A stretch of 64,000 nt of DNA. It comes from Desulfuromonas sp. DDH964. GTDB taxonomy: Bacteria > Desulfobacterota > Desulfuromonadia > Desulfuromonadales > DDH964. The first letter of the stretch is position 1. Every line of letters starts with the position of its first letter. The position numbers and the translations under genes were made by a program. The notes under the pieces are model-generated. The model did not search any database, was not told where the DNA came from, and saw only the letters and a list, made by a program, of their open reading frames with translations. Shown here piece after piece: positions 15,728-24,022 of this stretch. The stretch lies in the NCBI RefSeq assembly GCF_001611275.1, contig NZ_CP015080.1, forward strand, positions 3,648,956 through 3,712,955. The letters run 5' to 3'.

Positions 15728-18556
15728 ATGGATTCGATCAGTGACCCCAAGATCGCCCAGCTGGCGGCCAAGATCGCCAGCTACGGCAAAGAAAACCTGG
15801 AAGATATCCTGCACGTTCTGGTCGAGGCCGTCAACCTGATTACGCGCCAGAACCGCTGCCGCGTCTACCTCGAGGACCTCACCAGCGGCAGCCTCGCCTG
15901 CACCACCGCCACCGGCCTCCACGCCGAGGCGATCCGCGAACATTCCTTTCCGATCAACAGCAGGGACTACCTGGTATCAAAGGTCTACCTGACCCAGGAG
16001 GAGGCCCAGGTCGAGGATGTCCTCACCTTCCCGAGCCGCTTCGCCCGCGAACTCGCCGAGCGTTTCGCCATCCGCGCCAGCTGTCACCTGCCGCTGCTGC
16101 ACCAGGGGCGCGCGGTCGGCGTCGTCTGCGTCGATAGCGGTCGCCAGGGGCACCTCCCCGGCAGCGCAGAGCGCCGCGCCCTGCGCCACTTCCTCGACAG
16201 CACCGCGGCGATCGTCGATGCCGCCCGCAAGTACCACCAGCAGATGGTCCTCGCCCGCCGCGTCGACGAGGCGAAGAAGAAGGAGGCGGCCTTCACCATG
16301 GTCAAGTCGGCGGTGCGGCTGATCGACAAGCTCTCCCTCGCCTCGGTGCTGGTACCGGCGCCCCTCGCCACCGGGAGCGGCGAGGAGGGGCTGCGCATCC
16401 TCGCCAGCTACTCCAAGGAGAAGGAAGCGCGCCAGCTTTACGAGGACGAACGCCTGATCAGCCTCGCGCCGGGGGAATCGCTGCTGTCGCGCTATGTCAA
16501 CGCCAGCGGCGTGATCAGCGACGAGACCCTGCTGCAACCCCTCTATATCCCCAACCTCACCAGCGAGCGTCTGCAGAAGCGCTACCTCACCGAGCAGATG
16601 GGGATGAAGTCCCTCTACGTCGTCCCCCGCTACGAGCCGCGCACCCGCAGGGTGATCTGCCTTGTCAATTACTATACCCGCACCGCCTACCGTTTCAGCG
16701 ATTTTGAAAAGGGGCTTTTAGAGGCCCACGCCGAGATGGCGCAGCGGGTGATCCAGGAGATCGGCGACGAGCACATGGAGATCCAGGTCCTCGCCGAGAT
16801 CAACGACCTGCTGCAGGAGAAGTTCGAGGGAACCCAGCCCTTCCTCTCCCGGGTTTTGGCCAAGGCAGTGGAGCTGATCGGCGCCGACACCGGCAGCATC
16901 GCCCTGGTGCGCGAGCAGGAGGGGGAGCGCTGGCTGGTGGTGGAAGAACCCGACGGCCGGCTCGCCGGTGCGAAGAGCAAGGAGTGGCTGAAGAAAAACA
17001 TCCCGCCGATCCGCATCGGCGGAATGGAACTCCTCCCCGAGGAGCGCAGCCTTACCGGCTACGTCGCCCACACCAAGCGCCCCTGGCTGGTCGCCGACAC
17101 CGGCGAGGAGAAGCGCAACGGCGGTTTCTACCGGGAGATCACCGAGTCGATCAAGAGCGAGCTGGCGGTGCCGGTGATCTGCGACGACGAGGTGCTCGCC
17201 GTAATCTGTCTCGACTCGCAGCGCCCCTGGTACTTCAGCGACGAGCACAAGCGCATCCTGCAGATCATCGAGCAGATGATCTCGCGCCACCTCTCCGATC
17301 TGCAGCGCATCGAGAAGCTCACCACCGAGGTGAGCCGGCTGCGCACCGACGTCGGCTACAAGGATCCCAAGATCCACTCCTACAAGCTTGGCAACATCAT
17401 CGGCAACTCGCAAAAGGCGACGGAGATCGTCGACTTCATCCAGCGCGTCACCCCGCCGATCTTCAACCGCATCGCCATGTGGACCCAGCGCGACCTCTCC
17501 GAGGCGACCCTCGGCCTGCCGTCGATCCTGATCACCGGCGCCACCGGCAGCGGCAAGGAGTTCTTCTTCAACAACCTCTACTCGCGCCTCAACGAGATGT
17601 ACCAGGGGCAGATCAACCCGCGCGGCGAGCTCGCGGTGCAGAAGAGCAACATCGCCGCCTACAGCGGCGAGCTGACCTACTCGGAGCTCTTCGGCCACAA
17701 GCGCGGCGCCTTCACCGGCGCCCATACCGACCGCAAGGGGATCCTCGAAGAGGCCCACGGCGGGGTGGTCTTTCTCGACGAGATCGGTGACGCCGACCCC
17801 AAGACCCAGGTGCAGCTGCTGCGCTTTCTCGACAATGGCGGTTTCATGCGTCTCGGCGAGAACACCACCCGCTACGCCCGGGTGCTGCTGGTCGCCGCCA
17901 CCAACCGCGACCTGCGCCAGCTGATCGCCGCCGGCACTTTCCGGGAGGATCTCTACCACCGCCTCTCCGAGCTGACCGTCGAGGTTCCCTCCCTCAACGA
18001 GCGGCGCGAGGACATCCCCGATTTGGTGGTGCACTTTCTCGGCAAGCTCTGGAAGGTCTACAAGCGCCCCGAGGAGAGCGACGACGCCGTCCCCGGCATC
18101 AGCCGCGGCGCCCAGGCGCTCCTCGCCGCCCACAACTACACCGGCAACATCCGCGAGCTGCGCTCGATCCTGGTGCGGGCGCTCTTCTTCCGCAAGGGGC
18201 GCACCATCAGCGAGGAAGACGTGCGCAAGATCCTCGACGCGCTGGTCGCCTCGCCCGCCGCCCCGGAAGGGACCGCCGAGGCGCTGCGCGACCAGCTCGC
18301 CGGCGAGCTCTTCGCCACCATCCGCCGTGGCGACGAGGACTTCTGGAGCGGTCTCTACATCCCCTTCACCGAGAGCACCATCTCCCGCGACGTCGTCGCA
18401 GCCGTCATCGACCTCGCCCGCGCCGCCGGCGCCACCTCGATGCCGAAGATCGCTCTGCTTCTGCGCGCCTGCGATCCCAAGAGCAGTGATCCGGAACAGC
18501 AGAAGATTTTTTACCGCTTCAAGAACTTTCTCTACAAGACGATCCGCATCAAGTAA
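15728..18556 (+). CDS. Multi-GAF sigma-54-interacting transcriptional activator
   Basis: A 942-residue protein. Roughly the first 530 residues contain about three GAF-type sensor regions (for example SCHLPLLHQGRAVGVVCVDS and LAVPVICDDEVLAVICLDSQ). An AAA+ sigma-54 activator core follows: Walker A GATGSGKE near residue 604, the sigma-54 contact loop GAFTGA near 660, Walker B VVFLDEIGD near 680, and the sensor/arginine-finger region FREDLYHRLSELTVEVPSLN. The C-terminus has no recognisable Fis helix-turn-helix; it ends with an unfamiliar segment (KIALLLRACDPKSSDPEQQK). It may bind DNA through that segment or act without a fixed enhancer. A strong sigma-70 promoter precedes it and GGGAGTGG serves as ribosome-binding site. 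Targets are unknown. Confidence 0.87.
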   Translation: MDSISDPKIAQLAAKIASYGKENLEDILHVLVEAVNLITRQNRCRVYLEDLTSGSLACTTATGLHAEAIREHSFPINSRDYLVSKVYLTQEEAQVEDVLTFPSRFARELAERFAIRASCHLPLLHQGRAVGVVCVDSGRQGHLPGSAERRALRHFLDSTAAIVDAARKYHQQMVLARRVDEAKKKEAAFTMVKSAVRLIDKLSLASVLVPAPLATGSGEEGLRILASYSKEKEARQLYEDERLISLAPGESLLSRYVNASGVISDETLLQPLYIPNLTSERLQKRYLTEQMGMKSLYVVPRYEPRTRRVICLVNYYTRTAYRFSDFEKGLLEAHAEMAQRVIQEIGDEHMEIQVLAEINDLLQEKFEGTQPFLSRVLAKAVELIGADTGSIALVREQEGERWLVVEEPDGRLAGAKSKEWLKKNIPPIRIGGMELLPEERSLTGYVAHTKRPWLVADTGEEKRNGGFYREITESIKSELAVPVICDDEVLAVICLDSQRPWYFSDEHKRILQIIEQMISRHLSDLQRIEKLTTEVSRLRTDVGYKDPKIHSYKLGNIIGNSQKATEIVDFIQRVTPPIFNRIAMWTQRDLSEATLGLPSILITGATGSGKEFFFNNLYSRLNEMYQGQINPRGELAVQKSNIAAYSGELTYSELFGHKRGAFTGAHTDRKGILEEAHGGVVFLDEIGDADPKTQVQLLRFLDNGGFMRLGENTTRYARVLLVAATNRDLRQLIAAGTFREDLYHRLSELTVEVPSLNERREDIPDLVVHFLGKLWKVYKRPEESDDAVPGISRGAQALLAAHNYTGNIRELRSILVRALFFRKGRTISEEDVRKILDALVASPAAPEGTAEALRDQLAGELFATIRRGDEDFWSGLYIPFTESTISRDVVAAVIDLARAAGATSMPKIALLLRACDPKSSDPEQQKIFYRFKNFLYKTIRIK

Positions 18557-18580
18557 CCGGGCAGCTCTCCCCCCTCAAAA

Positions 18581-18623
18581 AACGAACAAAGCCGCCCGGG
18601 GTCAGCGGGCGGCTTTGTTCGTT
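18581..18623. terminator. Bidirectional hairpin terminator between converging genes
   Basis: Perfect 17-nt arms (AACGAACAAAGCCGCCC and its complement) flank a 9-nt loop between the activator (plus) and hisI (minus). An A-run precedes it on the plus strand, which becomes a T-run for minus-strand transcripts. Confidence 0.85.
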
Positions 18624-18644
18624 AACGGGGCAGCGAAAGCGGGG

Positions 18645-19043
18645 TCAGTCGGCGCTCACCAGGGCGCCGCTGGCAAGGTCGAGCTTACGGTAGAAGCAGG
18701 TCTCGCGGGTCTTGCCGGTCTCGGGACTCCTGGTGTGGCAGGCGCCGCCCCCCTGGGGTTCGACGATGTAGACCAGGGCGTCCTGGTCGCAGTCGGTGCG
18801 GATCTCGACGATCTTCAGAAAATCGCCCGAGGTCTCCCCCTTGGTCCAGAGTTCGTTGCGCGAGGTCGACCAGAAGGTCGCCATTCCCTTCTTCAGCGTC
18901 GTCGCAAAGGCCTCGGCGTTGACATAGGCGAGCATCAGCACCCGCCCGTCCCTGGCGTCCTGCACCACGGCCGGCACCAGCCCGCCGCGCTTGTCGAAAG
19001 CGATGGCGATCTCGCTCCCTTCTTCGAGTTGTTTCTTGTCCAT
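18645..19043 (-). CDS. hisI: Phosphoribosyl-AMP cyclohydrolase
   Basis: A 132-residue stand-alone HisI, which opens the adenine ring of phosphoribosyl-AMP in the third step of histidine synthesis. The family core is present: VLMLAYVNAEA, MATFWSTSRNELWTKGETSG, then the metal site RTDCDQDALVYIVEP with the Asp triad and Cys, and the second Cys in GGACHTR. The start at 19043 has AAGGAGAT upstream; a much longer open frame is spurious because it overlaps hisG antisense-free sequence in another frame. It lies 92 nt after hisG on the same strand. The HisE function is not fused here. Confidence 0.95.
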   Translation of the reverse strand: MDKKQLEEGSEIAIAFDKRGGLVPAVVQDARDGRVLMLAYVNAEAFATTLKKGMATFWSTSRNELWTKGETSGDFLKIVEIRTDCDQDALVYIVEPQGGGACHTRSPETGKTRETCFYRKLDLASGALVSAD

Positions 19044-19135
19044 GATCAATCTCCTTCGTATCTGAATCACTTGGGATAAATGGCTATGAAAAATTTCGTC
19101 CAACCTGGCCGTGGGACGGAATTTGGCGCCGCCAT

Positions 19136-20074
19136 TCAGAATTTGCGGGGACGCACCATGTCCTGGGTGAAGACCTTGGGCGCCGGGATCGGCACGATGC
19201 CATCGACGCCGAGGCGCAGCAGTTTGGGCGCGAGGATGTTGAGCTGGGATTCGCGAATGACCGCCGACACCGAGCGCCAGGCCTCGTCCACCACCGGGCT
19301 GACGGTGGGGGAGATCACCGAGGGGAGGATCTTCTCGACCTGGTCGAGAACCCGGGTCGGCACGTCCATGAAGACCATGTAGACCGGCTCGCGCTCGGCC
19401 TGCAGGACGGCGTCGATGCAGATGCGGATATCCTCCATCTTCTCCAGCTTGGCGGGGTCGGCAAGGGCGGCACGGTTGGCGAGCAGCTGGGGGTTGGAGG
19501 TGAAGAGCTCGGCGACGATGATGTTGCCGTTGGCCTTTAAGGTGGCGCCGGTCTCGGTGATGTCGGTGAAGGCGTCGCACTCCCCCATGTTGACCTTGGC
19601 TTCGGTCTTCCCTTCGCTGTGCAGGATCTGCAGCTCCTCGACGCCGAACAGATCCTTCATGCGGCGCCGGGTCAGGTTGGGAAGCTCGGTGGCGATCACC
19701 TTGCCGCGGCAGTCGGCGGCACTGGCGATGCCGAGCTCGGGGCGCGAGGCGAGGACCAGGCGCGACGGCTGGTTGGTGTGCTTGGAGAAGATGAAGTCGC
19801 CGAGCACCTCCACCTCCTGCTCCATCCCGGCCTCAAAGACGTAGTCCTTGCCGGTGATGCCGCAGTCGACGATGCCGTCGCGCACCTTCTGCGGCATCTC
19901 CTTGCGGTCGAGGACGCGAAAGACGACATCCGGGTCATAGGAGGTGGTCAGCTCGTACTGGCGCCCTGCCTTCAGTGGCCGGCCCGATTTTTCCAGCAGC
20001 CGCATCACCTGTTCGTTGAGGCTCCCCGACGGGATGCCGAAATAGAGCAGCCCCTCTTTCTTTCCATATGCCAT
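19136..20074 (-). CDS. hisG: ATP phosphoribosyltransferase, long form
   Basis: A 312-residue HisG that joins ATP and PRPP in the first, feedback-inhibited step of histidine synthesis. Seen: LYFGIPSGSLNEQVMRLLEK at the N-terminus, DCGITGKDYVFE, and the PRPP-binding region ECDAFTDITETGATLKANG. The length fits the long form with a C-terminal histidine-binding regulatory domain, so no HisZ partner is needed. The start MAYGKKEG at 20074 is preferred to the upstream ATG at 20152 because the extra 26 residues do not look like HisG; the ribosome-binding site is weak (AGGGACT). It is followed by hisI. Confidence 0.95.
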   Translation of the reverse strand: MAYGKKEGLLYFGIPSGSLNEQVMRLLEKSGRPLKAGRQYELTTSYDPDVVFRVLDRKEMPQKVRDGIVDCGITGKDYVFEAGMEQEVEVLGDFIFSKHTNQPSRLVLASRPELGIASAADCRGKVIATELPNLTRRRMKDLFGVEELQILHSEGKTEAKVNMGECDAFTDITETGATLKANGNIIVAELFTSNPQLLANRAALADPAKLEKMEDIRICIDAVLQAEREPVYMVFMDVPTRVLDQVEKILPSVISPTVSPVVDEAWRSVSAVIRESQLNILAPKLLRLGVDGIVPIPAPKVFTQDMVRPRKF

Positions 20075-20186
20075 AGTCCCTATCCTTTTCTGGTCTGGTG
20101 GCTGAACCGGGTGGCCGATGCAATCTGCGCATTCTGCCAAGATTGCCGCCAAACATCAACGACTGATTGGCGAAAATTCCGCCCGG

Positions 20187-20950
20187 TTAATCCAGACGGA
20201 ACCGCTCCCGCTCGCGGCGGTACTTGCGCTCACTGTTGTACCCCTGCGCGCCGAAGGGCTGCAGCCGCTCCAGCCATTCCAGTTCCAGCAGCGCCAGCGC
20301 CCGCTTCGGATCACTTCCCGGTCCCGGCGGTTCCAGCGTCGCCAGCACCTCGAAGGTGAAGGCCCTGGCGCCGAACTGGTCGAGGTCCTTTTGCAATTCG
20401 GGACTGAAGACCACCTTCCCCATCCGCAGCTGGAACAGGCGGCTGTTACGCTCGCCGTCGAGGTTGGGACTGGCGGCGACGTAGATACGTCCATTGCTGG
20501 CGCAGCGGATCTGGTAAATCCCCATCGGCGCGGCGCTCTGTTTCAGCGCCCGCTTGAGTTCCCGGCGCGGATCGTTTCTGGGCATTCTCTTCTCCTTCTT
20601 CAGCGGAGCCGGCAGCGCCGGGTTCCCCTCTTCTTCCCGCCAGTAGCTCGCCCCGGCGCGGCGGATCAGCCCGGCGTCGACCAGCAGCCGGCGGATGGTG
20701 CAGTAGTCCTCAAACAGCGGCGTGATCAGCTCCGTCACCTCCGCCTCACGGTAGCGTCGTCTGACCTCGAAGCGCGTCGCGAACGCCTCCAGCACGATCA
20801 GCCGCTTCTTCTGCTGCGCCGGCAGCTTCTCGAGCCGGCCGTGGCGGAAGAAGGTTTCCAGCACCTTGCGCCGGTATTCCCCGATGCGCTGGTCCTGCTC
20901 TTCCCGGGCGACCGGGGTCGCGGCGAGGAGCTGGCGCAAAGGAGGAGGTG
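20187..20950 (-). pseudogene. DUF2087 + GIY-YIG nuclease-like gene, start codon severed by a transposable element
   Basis: The first half reads RKVLETFFRHGRLEKLPAQQ and VDAGLIRRAGASYWRE, which fits a DUF2087 domain. The second half, from MPRNDPRRELKRALKQ, carries a GIY-YIG-like fold (MGIYQIRCASNGRIYVAASP, then FEVLATLEPPG). The frame runs open into the adjacent transposase unit but has no credible start there. Removing the unit (20951-21889) would join AGAGAATGC to CACCTCC and restore an in-frame ATG (Met-Pro-Pro-Pro-Pro-Leu-Arg). The insertion therefore seems to lie directly after the native start. An internal ATG near 20584, with AAGGAGAAG upstream, could still express the GIY-YIG half alone. 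Confidence 0.65.
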
Positions 20951-21889
20951 AGGGGTCAAGTCTTTCTGTGCCACATTTTATGATATGCTGCCGAAAATCC
21001 AAGGAGGGGGCTCCATGGCCAGATCGCTTCGTATTCAATTTCCAGATGCCATTTATCACCTTACCTCGCGTGGAAATGCACGGGGTATGGTTTTCGAGAA
21101 CGATTCCGACCGTGCCAAATTTCTTGATGTTCTGGCGATGGTTGTCGAAAAATATCGCTGGCTCTGCCATGCCTACTGCCTGATGGGCAACCATTACCAC
21201 CTTCTGATCCAAACTCCTGAAGCCAACCTCTCCCGCGGCATGCGACAGCTCAACGGCAACTACACCCAGGTGTTCAATCGCCGCCACGGCCGTTGTGGTC
21301 ATCTCTTCCAGGGACGTTACAAGGCGATCCTGGTCGACAAGGAAGCCTACCTGCTGAACCTCTGCCGCTACATCGTCCTCAACCCGGTTGCTGCACGCAT
21401 GGTTGCGAATCCGGAGGCTTGGCCCTGGTCGAGTTACGCCGCCACGGCCGGCCTCGCTCCTTTTTCTTCATTCCTGAGCGTCGACTGGTTATTGTCTCAA
21501 TTCTCCAGAAACCGGGAGGCTGCGCGGCAGCGTTACCGGGAGTTTGTCGCCAACGGGGTCGAACAACCCTCACCCTGGACGGAGCTGCGTGGCGGAACGC
21601 TACTCGGAAGAGAGTCATTCGTTGCCCAGTTCCACCCGCAATTGACCGAGATGCAAGCCATTGAGGAGATTCCACTACCACAGCGTCTTGCCCACCGCCC
21701 TGCACTGGAACAACTTTTAGCCCCCGGCCCGAAAGACGCTAAAGCGAAATCTACGGCCCGCACCGCCCATGTAGAGTGGAGCTATCCCCTGAAGGATATC
21801 GCCAGGTTCTGGGGCATCCATTACTCGACCGTCAGCCGGATGATCAGTAGAAGTGAGGAGGTAATGTTGCACGGAAAGACTTGACCCCT
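20951..21889 (+). mobile_element. TnpA_REP (RAYT-type) transposase unit with 21-bp inverted ends
   Basis: The unit is bounded by AGGGGTCAAGTCTTTCTGTGC (20951-20971, the 21-nt left end, shown here only as key core GGGTCAAGTCTTTC) and its complement at 21869-21889, differing at one position. One gene for a Y1 (REP-associated) transposase fills the 939 bp. No target duplication is seen, as expected for tyrosine single-strand transposases. It splits the DUF2087/GIY-YIG gene from its start codon. Confidence 0.8.
21015..21884 (+). CDS. REP-associated tyrosine transposase (Y1_Tnp family)
   Basis: A 289-residue single-strand DNA transposase. The N-terminal catalytic domain shows YHLTSRGNARGMVF, the HUH metal motif in NHYHLLIQTP, and the tyrosine-bearing region QLNGNYTQVFNRRH followed by GHLFQGRYKAILVDKEAYLL. 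The C-terminus has a DnaA-like or homeodomain-like helix-turn-helix (IARFWGIHYSTVSRMISR). AAGGAGG lies just before the ATG at 21015, which is preferred to an ATG 30 nt earlier. The stop falls inside the right inverted end. It appears intact. Confidence 0.9.
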   Translation: MARSLRIQFPDAIYHLTSRGNARGMVFENDSDRAKFLDVLAMVVEKYRWLCHAYCLMGNHYHLLIQTPEANLSRGMRQLNGNYTQVFNRRHGRCGHLFQGRYKAILVDKEAYLLNLCRYIVLNPVAARMVANPEAWPWSSYAATAGLAPFSSFLSVDWLLSQFSRNREAARQRYREFVANGVEQPSPWTELRGGTLLGRESFVAQFHPQLTEMQAIEEIPLPQRLAHRPALEQLLAPGPKDAKAKSTARTAHVEWSYPLKDIARFWGIHYSTVSRMISRSEEVMLHGKT

Positions 21890-21902
21890 GCATTCTCTTC
21901 TG

Positions 21903-21927
21903 GATCAAGAACGATCCGGCGCTGTTG
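21903..21927. repeat. 25-bp direct repeat, copy 1
   Basis: The sequence starting GATCAAGAACGATCCGGC and ending GCTGTTG recurs exactly at 22609-22633, with weaker similarity continuing about 20 nt on either side. Copy 1 lies 13 nt outside the right end of the transposase unit. Its origin is unknown; both copies read in one frame as IKNDPALL. Confidence 0.8.
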
Positions 21928-21991
21928 GCACTAATCGACTAATGAACGTCCCTTGAATTCCACCCGGGGAAACGGAAACCTGGTGGCCGGT

Positions 21992-22405
21992 TCAGGCGCT
22001 GAGCTGGTGGTGGGTGGCCAGATAGGCTCCCATCGCCTTGTCGGTTTTCAGGATATGATTCATCAGCCAGTCACGAAGAAAGAACCCGACTTTGACGGAG
22101 AGCGCCTGATCGGTACGGTGAAATTCCTCCAGAAGCTTCACCACCTGTGAGGTCAGAGCTTCATGCTCTCTTTTGTGCGCCGCAAAACCAGGGTAGGATG
22201 TTTCCACCATCAGTCGTTCCTCGCAGGCGAAGTGGCTTCCTGCATATTCCGCAAGACGGCCGAGCACCCCGCCGACCATTTCCCGCGCCTGACCGGAATG
22301 GAGGGCATCGTAAAATTCGTTTACCAGTCCGACGAGGAAACGGTGCTGTTCATCGACGACAGGGAAACGGGTCTCGAGTTCCGGATTCCAATCGAAGAAT
22401 GCCAT
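21992..22405 (-). CDS. Bacteriohemerythrin
   Basis: A 137-residue diiron O2-binding protein. All ligand motifs are present in order: DEQHRFLVGLVNEFYDAL, HFACEERLM, HKREHEAL and NHILKTDKAMG, with the terminal His and Asp pair. The length is typical of single-domain bacteriohemerythrins, which store or deliver oxygen or sense it in microaerophiles. There is no membrane anchor. The ATG at 22405 has AAAGGAGG in front, and a strong promoter lies 55-80 nt upstream. It is apparently monocistronic. Confidence 0.95.
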   Translation of the reverse strand: MAFFDWNPELETRFPVVDEQHRFLVGLVNEFYDALHSGQAREMVGGVLGRLAEYAGSHFACEERLMVETSYPGFAAHKREHEALTSQVVKLLEEFHRTDQALSVKVGFFLRDWLMNHILKTDKAMGAYLATHHQLSA

Positions 22406-22459
22406 GTTTGCCTCCTTTCAGGTTGGTGCAAGGGCGCGCCCGCAAATGGGAATATCTGA

Positions 22460-22487
22460 AATTTAACGCGGATTCATGGAATGTCAA
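22460..22487 (-). promoter_or_regulatory. Sigma-70-type promoter of the bacteriohemerythrin gene
   Basis: On the minus strand TTGACA (22487-22482) and TAAATT (22465-22460) are separated by 16 nt, about 55 nt before the start codon. Confidence 0.65.
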
Positions 22488-22996
22488 AAGCGGGCGAGGC
22501 AGACTGTCGGATCAAATCTCCGCGTTGTGCTGTCGCACTCCGGGACAACCTAAGGGACGTTGTTCATTCGTTGACTGGCCTGCTCCAGATGCCCCTCTCT
22601 CATCTTTGATCAAGAACGATCCGGCGCTGTTGTAGCTTATCGACTGATGGCAATTTAAACACACTACCTGTAACCCTTTTCGGCCGTCAGGACCCGGCTC
22701 GATCCGGGGCAGCGATACGTCGGCCACCTACCGCAGCAGTCCTGCGTCGTGGAGACTTCGGCGACGAGAACCGGGTGATGGGGCGGGCCCGCTAACGGCC
22801 CGGGGCCGGAACCGTTGGCAGGTAGATCGGCTTGATCTCGCAGGGCGGTCCGCAGGGGCCGCCCTGCGGCGTTGCGGGCCATTGCCGGCAGCCGGGGCTT
22901 TTCCTTGGCACCCTCTCCCCCTCGTGTTAAGGTGAGAACACTTTCATGCCGGACTCTACCGGCAGGAACACCAGCCCTCTCAAGCAAGGAGAATCC
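22488..22996. other. Intergenic region without a supported gene
   Basis: Open frames here are short, have atypical composition and resemble no family. It holds copy 2 of the 25-bp repeat (22609-22633) and an imperfect hairpin with arms CAGGGCGG/CCGCCCTG (22841-22866). The hflK ribosome-binding site AAGGAGAA lies at its right end. Confidence 0.6.
22609..22633. repeat. 25-bp direct repeat, copy 2
   Basis: An exact copy of 21903-21927, 706 bp downstream and in the same orientation, in the gap between the bacteriohemerythrin and hflK genes. Confidence 0.8.
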
Positions 22997-24022
22997 ATGC
23001 AGGACTGGCAGAATCGGGTCAACCCCGACGACCTCGAACGCAAGGTCACCGAAATCGTCGATCGCTTCAAGGGGAAGCGGCCGCCCGCCAAGTTTTTTGC
23101 TCTCGCCTTTGTCGCCCTGCTGCTGGCCTGGGGCATCTTCAGCAGTTTTTACGAAGTCGGCACCGAGGAGACCGGGGTGGTGCTGCGCTTTGGCCACTTC
23201 ACCGACTTCGCCGAACCGGGTCTGCACTTCAAGCTCCCCTTCGGCATCGAGACCGTCACCCTGGTCAAGAGCGGCCGGGTACTGAAAGAGGAGTTCGGCT
23301 TTCGCACCGTCAGCGCCGGAGTGCGCAGCTCCTACAATACCCAGGGGTTCGATGAGGAGTCGCTGACCCTGACCGGCGACCTCAACGTCGTCGACCTCGA
23401 ATGGATCGTCCAGTACCAGATCGCCGATCCCTTCAAGTTCCTCTATCGCATCGAGGACCCGCGCGAAACGATCCGCGACATCGCCGAGGCGGCGGTGCGC
23501 ACCGTGGTCGGCAATTCCAACGTCAGCGAAGTCCTCACCACCGAGCGGGCGACGCTCGCCACGATGATCGAGAAGGATCTGCAGCAGACCCTCAACAGCT
23601 ACGACATCGGGGTGCGCATCGTCACCGTCAAGTTCCAGGACGTCAACCCGCCGGAGGCGGTCAAGGCGGCCTTCAACGAGGTCAACGAGGCCGAACAGGA
23701 GAAGGAGAGCATGATCTTCCAGGCCCGCGAGCAGTACAACCGCGAGGTCCCCAAGGCAAGCGGGGTGGCGAAGAGCACCATCCTCGAAGCCGAAGGCTAT
23801 GCCCTCGAGCGCCTCAACCAGGCGAAAGGGGAGGCCGACCGCTTCCTCGCCCTGCTCGGCGAGTACAAGAAGGCGCCGAAGGTGACGCGCCAGCGCCTCT
23901 ATCTCGAAACCATGGAGAAGATCCTCCCCGCCCTCGACGAGGTCTACGTCATGGACAAGAACGGCGCCGGTGCCCTGCCGCTGCTGCCGCTGCGCAGCGA
24001 GAAGACCGGGGGTGAAAAATGA
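22997..24022 (+). CDS. hflK: HflK, membrane protease regulator (SPFH/stomatin family)
   Basis: A 341-residue bitopic inner-membrane protein of the HflKC complex, which in other bacteria encloses and modulates the FtsH protease. A basic cytoplasmic N-terminus precedes one membrane helix (AKFFALAFVALLLAWGIFSS), then the SPFH domain (TGVVLRFGHFTDFAEPGLHF, LTLTGDLNVVDLEWIVQYQI) and a coiled coil (EVNEAEQEKESMIFQAREQY). The ATG at 22997 is supported by AAGGAGAA; the upstream in-frame ATG adds an unrelated leader. The stop overlaps the hflC start as ATGA. FtsH itself is not in the window. Confidence 0.93.
   Translation: MQDWQNRVNPDDLERKVTEIVDRFKGKRPPAKFFALAFVALLLAWGIFSSFYEVGTEETGVVLRFGHFTDFAEPGLHFKLPFGIETVTLVKSGRVLKEEFGFRTVSAGVRSSYNTQGFDEESLTLTGDLNVVDLEWIVQYQIADPFKFLYRIEDPRETIRDIAEAAVRTVVGNSNVSEVLTTERATLATMIEKDLQQTLNSYDIGVRIVTVKFQDVNPPEAVKAAFNEVNEAEQEKESMIFQAREQYNREVPKASGVAKSTILEAEGYALERLNQAKGEADRFLALLGEYKKAPKVTRQRLYLETMEKILPALDEVYVMDKNGAGALPLLPLRSEKTGGEK

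Noticed and set aside
22512..22727. 71-codon minus-strand frame with a CxxC-like LNCHQ
   Set aside because: No ribosome-binding site, no family match, and it runs across the 25-bp repeat.
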